In this document: in pieces, positions 60,012-64,000 of the stretch
Numbering within the stretch: the stretch's first letter is position 1
Layout: every line of letters begins with the position of its first letter
Assembly: GCF_024347335.1 (NCBI RefSeq)
Contig: NZ_AP025463.1
Coordinates: forward strand, 868,001-932,000
Direction of reading: 5' to 3'
Source: Vibrio celticus
GTDB lineage: Bacteria > Pseudomonadota > Gammaproteobacteria > Enterobacterales > Vibrionaceae
DNA length: 64,000 nucleotides
The notes under the pieces: generated by a model
The model's input: the letters and a program-made list of their open reading frames with translations, nothing else
Told to the model about the DNA's origin: nothing
The model's database searches: none
Translations under genes and position numbers: made by a program

Positions 60012-60674
60012 TTATATTGCGAGGACATCAACGTGTAATACATCGTTTGCCATACTGAACATGGTTTTCTTCTGCCAGTACTCGCTTTCAATTTGATCGC
60101 TGAGCCAGTAATTTCCAGCAATGGAAACCAGCTCGGCTTGTAAGTCATTACAAATTATTTTTGCTTCAGTTTGACCACTTGCACCCGCAATCGCACGGCC
60201 GCGTAAAGTGCCATGAATATGGATGCTGCCATCGGCAATCACTTCCGCGCCTGCACTCACATGGCTGAGTATCAATAGATCGCCATCTTTCGCGTAAACC
60301 TGCTGACCAGAACGAATAGGGGTTCTAATCACTTTGATTGGTGCCATCTTCGCTGGAGCTTGAGATGGTGACTTGCTTGCCGTCATCACCGCAAAACCGG
60401 CTTCTTTGGCGAGATTTTGCATTCGCTTATCAGAACAGCCAGCCACACCAACCGGGATCATGCCCGCTTGAGATATACCATTTTTAAGTTGCACAAAATC
60501 GATATCGCCCGCGACTTTGCTGATGTTGATAACAACAGGTGCGGCAGCAAAAAACGTAGGTGCTTGGTCTACTTTCTCTTGAAGAAAAGAGACTGCATTT
60601 TCGACTTGATCATCGGATAAGTGCAAAACAGATAGCGTAAAGCTGCTACCTTTTAGATCTGGGTTACTAGACAT
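60012..60674 (-). CDS. minC: Septum site-determining protein MinC
   Basis: FtsZ polymerisation inhibitor placed by MinD. The 220-residue protein has an N-terminal FtsZ-binding domain (1-100) and a C-terminal beta-helix that binds MinD (about 115-220, with GQQVYAKDGDLLILSHVSAGAEV and the repeated GSIHIHGTLRGRAIAGA strands). The ATG at 60674 is chosen by family N-terminus; a TTG seven codons upstream lacks a ribosome site. First gene of minCDE. Confidence 0.95.
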   Translation of the reverse strand: MSSNPDLKGSSFTLSVLHLSDDQVENAVSFLQEKVDQAPTFFAAAPVVINISKVAGDIDFVQLKNGISQAGMIPVGVAGCSDKRMQNLAKEAGFAVMTASKSPSQAPAKMAPIKVIRTPIRSGQQVYAKDGDLLILSHVSAGAEVIADGSIHIHGTLRGRAIAGASGQTEAKIICNDLQAELVSIAGNYWLSDQIESEYWQKKTMFSMANDVLHVDVLAI

Positions 60675-60894
60675 CGAAAAACTACAGGACCTCAATAGCG
60701 AATTGGTACAATTTCTTTATCAATAAAATAAAGGGCATTGCCTGAAACTAGGTTTATCATGTTATATTCCCAAACCAAGCACAGCAAGTAATCTTGTTGT
60801 CAAATGGACGTTTTGTTCCCAATATTTCCCTAACATAAACTATTGATCTCGCAAGTGAGAGTTTTGTAGTCATAATCAATTAAAAAGGTTTGTC

Positions 60895-61185
60895 ATGCTG
60901 TGTTCTATATATAAAAGCTCAAAGAAAGAAGGAACATACCTTTATATCCCTAAGAAGGATGATTTTTCACAAGTTCCTGACGCATTGATGCAAATGTTTG
61001 GTAAACCTAGTTTTGTAATGGTAATTAAAATGGACGGCCGTAAACTGGCTCAAGTGAACATCGAAAAAGTGAAAGAATCACTGAATACCGATGGTTTCTT
61101 TTTGCAAGTTCCGCCACCACCAGTTAACGAACTTGAGCTTCATAAAGAGCGTAAAGCTCAACAGAAATCTCAAGACGAAGAGTGA
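60895..61185 (+). CDS. ycgL: YcgL family protein
   Basis: A 96-residue YcgL-domain protein of unknown function (LCSIYKSSKKEGTYLYIPKKDDFSQVP, about 2-28; FFLQVPPPPVNEL, about 70-82), with a charged tail. In E. coli ycgL also lies next to minC. It is divergent from minCDE and may be co-transcribed with the transglycosylase gene 27 bases downstream. Confidence 0.9.
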   Translation: MLCSIYKSSKKEGTYLYIPKKDDFSQVPDALMQMFGKPSFVMVIKMDGRKLAQVNIEKVKESLNTDGFFLQVPPPPVNELELHKERKAQQKSQDEE

Positions 61186-61212
61186 TAGCCACCTCAATTC
61201 AAGGAGGAGTGA

Positions 61213-62214
61213 TTGTTGAGTAAATTTTCGAATACCATATTGGCTGTGTCGGCATTACTATTGGGTAATAGCTTGACCATTAGCTCAGTACACGCTGAAG
61301 AATTGAGCTTCGAACAATATGTAGAAAAACTAAAGCAACAAGGCCGTGAAGAAGGCATCTCTGAAACGATCATTGATCAAGCCTTTGATGGTGTAACGTT
61401 TAAGCCAAGAGCGGTGAAAGCCGACAAGAATCAACCTGAGAAAAAACTGACTCTGGATGAATACATTCCACGAGCAGTGCCTGATTGGAAAGTGAAGCAA
61501 GCCAGATCACTTTATAAGAAGCATTACACAGCGCTAAAGCGTATTGGTGATGAATATGGTGTTCAACCAAGATTCATTGTCGCGCTATGGGGTGTTGAGA
61601 GTAACTTTGGTAAGTTCACTGGTAACTACAGTGTTATCGATGCGCTAACGACCATGGCTTACGAAGGACGCAGAGAAGCGTTTTTCCGCAGCGAAGCGAT
61701 GGCGGCGTTGAAGATTCTTGATCAAGGCCATATTGCACCAAAAGAGATGAAAGGCTCTTGGGCGGGCGCAATGGGTCAGCCTCAATTTATGCCAAGCTCA
61801 TTCTTAGCATATGCGGCTGATGGTAATGGCGACGGTAAGAAAGACATTTGGGGCACTGAAGAAGACGTATTTGCTTCAGCGGCAAATTATCTCAGCCAAT
61901 CAGGATGGGATGACAAATATACTTGGGGTCGTCAGGTTCATGTTCCGTCATCTGTGTCGATCGATTTACAAGGTCGAACTGAAGACAAAGCGAAATACTT
62001 AAAAGAGTGGTCTGAACTCGGTATTAAGCGCTATGACGACCGCCCACTGCCAACGCTCGATGAAGACATTAAAGCTTGGTTGATAATGCCAGATGACGAA
62101 GCGGGTCGTTCGTACCTCATTTACAACAACTACAATGTGTTAATGAAGTGGAACCGTTCTTACTACTTTGCTTTGGCAGTAAGCCATCTAGCCGACAGAA
62201 TTAAGTTTGATTAA
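61213..62214 (+). CDS. Periplasmic lytic murein transglycosylase, MltB family
   Basis: Cleaves the MurNAc-GlcNAc bond of peptidoglycan. The 333-residue protein has a signal peptide (about 1-28, ending VHAEE) without a lipobox, so it is soluble periplasmic rather than a lipoprotein like MltB. The SLT_2-type domain has the catalytic Glu in ALWGVESNFGKF (about 117-128) and AGAMGQPQFMPSSFLAYA near 183-200. Start is TTG at 61213 or 61216, behind the strong AAGGAGGAG (61201-61209). Just past the stop lie degenerate copies of its last bases. Confidence 0.9.
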   Translation: MLSKFSNTILAVSALLLGNSLTISSVHAEELSFEQYVEKLKQQGREEGISETIIDQAFDGVTFKPRAVKADKNQPEKKLTLDEYIPRAVPDWKVKQARSLYKKHYTALKRIGDEYGVQPRFIVALWGVESNFGKFTGNYSVIDALTTMAYEGRREAFFRSEAMAALKILDQGHIAPKEMKGSWAGAMGQPQFMPSSFLAYAADGNGDGKKDIWGTEEDVFASAANYLSQSGWDDKYTWGRQVHVPSSVSIDLQGRTEDKAKYLKEWSELGIKRYDDRPLPTLDEDIKAWLIMPDDEAGRSYLIYNNYNVLMKWNRSYYFALAVSHLADRIKFD

Positions 62215-62254
62215 TAGACCCATTTGATTAATAGACTGAATTTGGTTAATAGCC
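62206..62254 (+). repeat. Short degenerate repeat at the end of the transglycosylase gene
   Basis: TTTGATTAATAGAC occurs at 62206-62219 (containing the stop codon) and 62223-62236, with TTTGGTTAATAGCC at 62241-62254, a period of about 17-18 bases. It looks like local slippage duplication. Confidence 0.75.
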
Positions 62255-62301
62255 CTAGGCCGCTTTGAATAGCATTTGGCCTACCATAGGCAGAACGAAC
62301 T

Positions 62302-62325
62302 AAAGGACTCTTCGGAGTCCTTTTT
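62302..62325 (+). terminator. Intrinsic terminator before the LysR gene
   Basis: AAAGGACTC-TTCG-GAGTCCTTT, a perfect 9-bp stem with a TTCG tetraloop, followed by TT. It ends the ycgL-transglycosylase unit. Confidence 0.9.
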
Positions 62326-62360
62326 GATTTTATATTTCAGAGATTTAATAAGGTGATCTT

Positions 62361-63305
62361 GTGCTAACAGATAGAGCTGCACAGATGGTGATATTCCATG
62401 CGCTGATCAAGCACGAAGGCTTTACCAGTGCTGCAAAAAGCTTGAACGTTTCGGTGTCTCATATCAGTAAGCAAGTCGCTTTGCTTGAAGACTCAATCGG
62501 CATCAAGTTGGTGCAAAGGACAACACGAAGCCTCACGCTGACTGAAGCGGGAGACGTGTTCTATCAACATTGTGAGCAGTTGTTTAACACGGTAAAAGCG
62601 GCTCAGATGGATATGGACAGCCAGCGCGATGATATCTCTGGAATCTTGCGCGTCGGGTTGTCGCAGTCATTTGGTACACTGCATATCATTCCGGCGATTG
62701 ATCAACTCAGACAGCTTTATCCTCAGTTGAGAATCGAGGTCCACTTGTTCGACTATAAGGTGGACATGATTGAAGAGCGCTTGGATCTCTGGATCACCAA
62801 CAATGAAGACTTGCCTGAAGGTTACATTGCGCAGCGTTTAGCCGACAGTCAGTTTGTGGTGGCTGCGTCACCGGATTATCTGATTAAGGCTGGGACGCCA
62901 CATGTACCTTCCGATTTGATTGACCATAACTGTCTTATCTATCGCAGCCGTGAACGAGATTACACATCGTGGGCGTTTGACAACGGGCAAGAAAACCTCA
63001 GCGTCAAAGTCGCGGGCGATTACTCAGTTGATTTGGCTGAGGCAGTACGAGACGCGGCAGTATCAGGGTGGGGCGTTGCTTATCTGGCGACTTACTTAGT
63101 GAAAGAAGAGTTTAGAACGGGAAAATTGATTCAAGTATTACCAGAGTGGAGAGCCAGTCAGCTAATGCCATTCTATGCTGTTTATCCAAGCCGAAAGAAC
63201 ATGCCGAAGAAGCTTTCAGCTGTGATTGAGTTCATTAAAGATCATATCGGGTCGCCGACGTATTGGGACAAAAACCTCAAAACGTGCGTTGAACTGCATC
63301 GCTAA
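62361..63305 (+). CDS. LysR-type transcriptional regulator
   Basis: A 314-residue LysR regulator with an N-terminal winged helix (about 5-64, with FTSAAKSLNVSVSHISKQVALLE) and a substrate-binding domain (about 90-300). It belongs by appearance to the CrgA/DsdC-like group of short-effector regulators. Its start is GTG behind AAGGTG (62350-62355). No obvious target is divergent from it; nupC follows on the same strand after its own promoter region. The effector is unknown. Confidence 0.85.
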   Translation: MLTDRAAQMVIFHALIKHEGFTSAAKSLNVSVSHISKQVALLEDSIGIKLVQRTTRSLTLTEAGDVFYQHCEQLFNTVKAAQMDMDSQRDDISGILRVGLSQSFGTLHIIPAIDQLRQLYPQLRIEVHLFDYKVDMIEERLDLWITNNEDLPEGYIAQRLADSQFVVAASPDYLIKAGTPHVPSDLIDHNCLIYRSRERDYTSWAFDNGQENLSVKVAGDYSVDLAEAVRDAAVSGWGVAYLATYLVKEEFRTGKLIQVLPEWRASQLMPFYAVYPSRKNMPKKLSAVIEFIKDHIGSPTYWDKNLKTCVELHR

Positions 63306-63443
63306 CTGTTTCCTAGTCTATAAATATAATTTCCATATGGAAAAAGTACGCTTTTTAATCAAAGTTAATTATTAAAATTCAATAACTTAATTATACTCAT
63401 AGTTATATCGTGATTACCCCAACATCACGTTAACAACCTCAGC

Positions 63444-63471
63444 TTGCCGCAAACGATTTCCTCTATAGAAT
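63444..63471 (+). promoter_or_regulatory. Putative nupC promoter with PurR-like operator
   Basis: TTGCCG (63444-63449), 16-base spacer and TAGAAT (63466-63471) form a plausible sigma-70 promoter. The spacer contains CCGCAAACGATTTCCT (63447-63462), which agrees with about 13 of 16 positions of a PurR operator of the ACGCAAACGTTTTCTT type. Purine control of nucleoside uptake would follow; it is inference from resemblance. Confidence 0.5.
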
Positions 63472-63510
63472 GCGTCGCCTTTCCTATCTACAACTTTTAG
63501 GTTGACGCAC

Positions 63511-64000
63511 ATGGCTTCCCTACTTGGAATTATCACTATTTTAGTTGCCGCTTGGTTACTATCTACGGACAGAAAAAATATTCCACTAAGAACAGTCTCT
63601 TTGGCTTTCTTATTACAAATCTCATTCGCGCTATTGGTTCTGTATGTACCAATGGGTAAAGAAGCGTTGAATGCAGCCACAGGTGCGGTATCTAGCTTGA
63701 TCAACTACGGTCAAGAGGGGATTAACTTCCTATTTGGTGGCTTAACGAATAACGGATTTGTTTTCGCGATTAATGTTCTGGGCATCATTATCTTTTTCTC
63801 TGCACTGATTTCAGGCTTGTACCACATCGGCTTTATGCCAAAGGTGATCAACCTTATTGGTGGTGCGCTACAGAAATTCTTGGGCACAGGTCGTGCGGAA
63901 TCACTGTCTGCGACTGCCAATATCTTTGTCGGCATGATTGAAGCGCCATTGGTGGTTAAACCTTACTTAAAGCACATGACGGATTCACAACTGTTTGCGG
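63511..64000 (+). CDS. nupC: NupC-family nucleoside:cation symporter, 3' end missing
   Basis: Concentrative nucleoside importer of the inner membrane. The first 163 residues are visible, starting MASLLGIITILVAAWLLST, with several hydrophobic helices and GQEGINFLFGGL, LPKVI-like GFMPKVINLIGG and TGRAESLSATANIFVGMIEAPL, all typical of NupC/CNT. The frame continues past the window. AGG (63500-63502) lies before the ATG. Which paralogue it is cannot be told. Confidence 0.9.
   Translation, partial: MASLLGIITILVAAWLLSTDRKNIPLRTVSLAFLLQISFALLVLYVPMGKEALNAATGAVSSLINYGQEGINFLFGGLTNNGFVFAINVLGIIIFFSALISGLYHIGFMPKVINLIGGALQKFLGTGRAESLSATANIFVGMIEAPLVVKPYLKHMTDSQLFA

Overview
The window is a stretch of gammaproteobacterial main chromosome that looks like Vibrio. 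The gene order (htpG-adk-hemH, rfaH, asnB, nagC-nagA/nagE-glnS-fur-fldA-ybfF-seqA-pgm, gltA/sdhCDAB-sucABCD, znuBC/znuA, feoABC, argS, yoaA-tsaB-slp-fadD-rnd-minEDC-ycgL) and the protein sequences fit Vibrionaceae. A member of the Splendidus clade is my best guess from general resemblance; no search was run. Base composition by eye is in the mid-40s % GC and even throughout, apart from small islands of repeats and one insertion sequence. I see no tRNA, rRNA, CRISPR array or prophage.

Layout. 1-6.6 kb: chaperone HtpG (5' end missing), adenylate kinase, ferrochelatase, a POT peptide transporter and the antiterminator RfaH. 6.6-14.6 kb: asparagine synthetase B, a Kef-type antiporter with a nucleotide-binding domain, and the N-acetylglucosamine regulon (nagC-nagA divergent from nagE) with CRP- and NagC-like sites between. 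14.8-23.7 kb: glnS, fur, a DUF4442 gene, flavodoxin, DUF2788, esterase YbfF, seqA, pgm, a DUF1853 gene and a Nif3-family gene. 24-35.3 kb: citrate synthase divergent from the sdhCDAB-sucABCD operon; no lpd gene follows, so the E3 subunit must be encoded elsewhere. 35.4-38 kb: ZnuABC zinc uptake with a Zur box. 38.2-41.6 kb: a large membrane regulator with a sensor propeller, a degenerate kinase-like region and an AraC DNA-binding domain. 41.6-45 kb: a hexamer microsatellite, a hairpin-dense segment, then feoABC behind a Fur box. 45-51 kb: a HIT protein, argS, yecM and purU, set among REP-like repeats and a heptamer repeat, then an IS5-family element that splits a small ORF. 51-62.2 kb: yoaA, tsaB, a hypothetical gene, slp, an alpha/beta hydrolase, fadD, rnd, minCDE, ycgL and a lytic transglycosylase. 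The last 1.7 kb holds a LysR regulator and the start of a NupC nucleoside transporter.

How the genes work together. Central metabolism dominates: GlcNAc import and deacetylation (nagE, nagA), glucose-phosphate interconversion (pgm), TCA cycle entry and its oxidative half (gltA, sdh, suc), and fatty-acid activation (fadD). Metal homeostasis forms a second theme: Fur, FeoABC, ZnuABC and heme completion by HemH. Cell-cycle functions (seqA, minCDE) and translation (glnS, argS, tsaB) are scattered between.

The most unusual items are the IS insertion whose removal restores a 66-residue ORF, a possible structured minus-strand RNA before feoA, the AraC/propeller regulator that appears to lack a phosphoacceptor histidine, three paired REP-like loci, and a nine-copy heptamer repeat just after the argS stop codon. 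I found no clear candidate for a wholly new multi-gene system; most of the window is conserved core genome.
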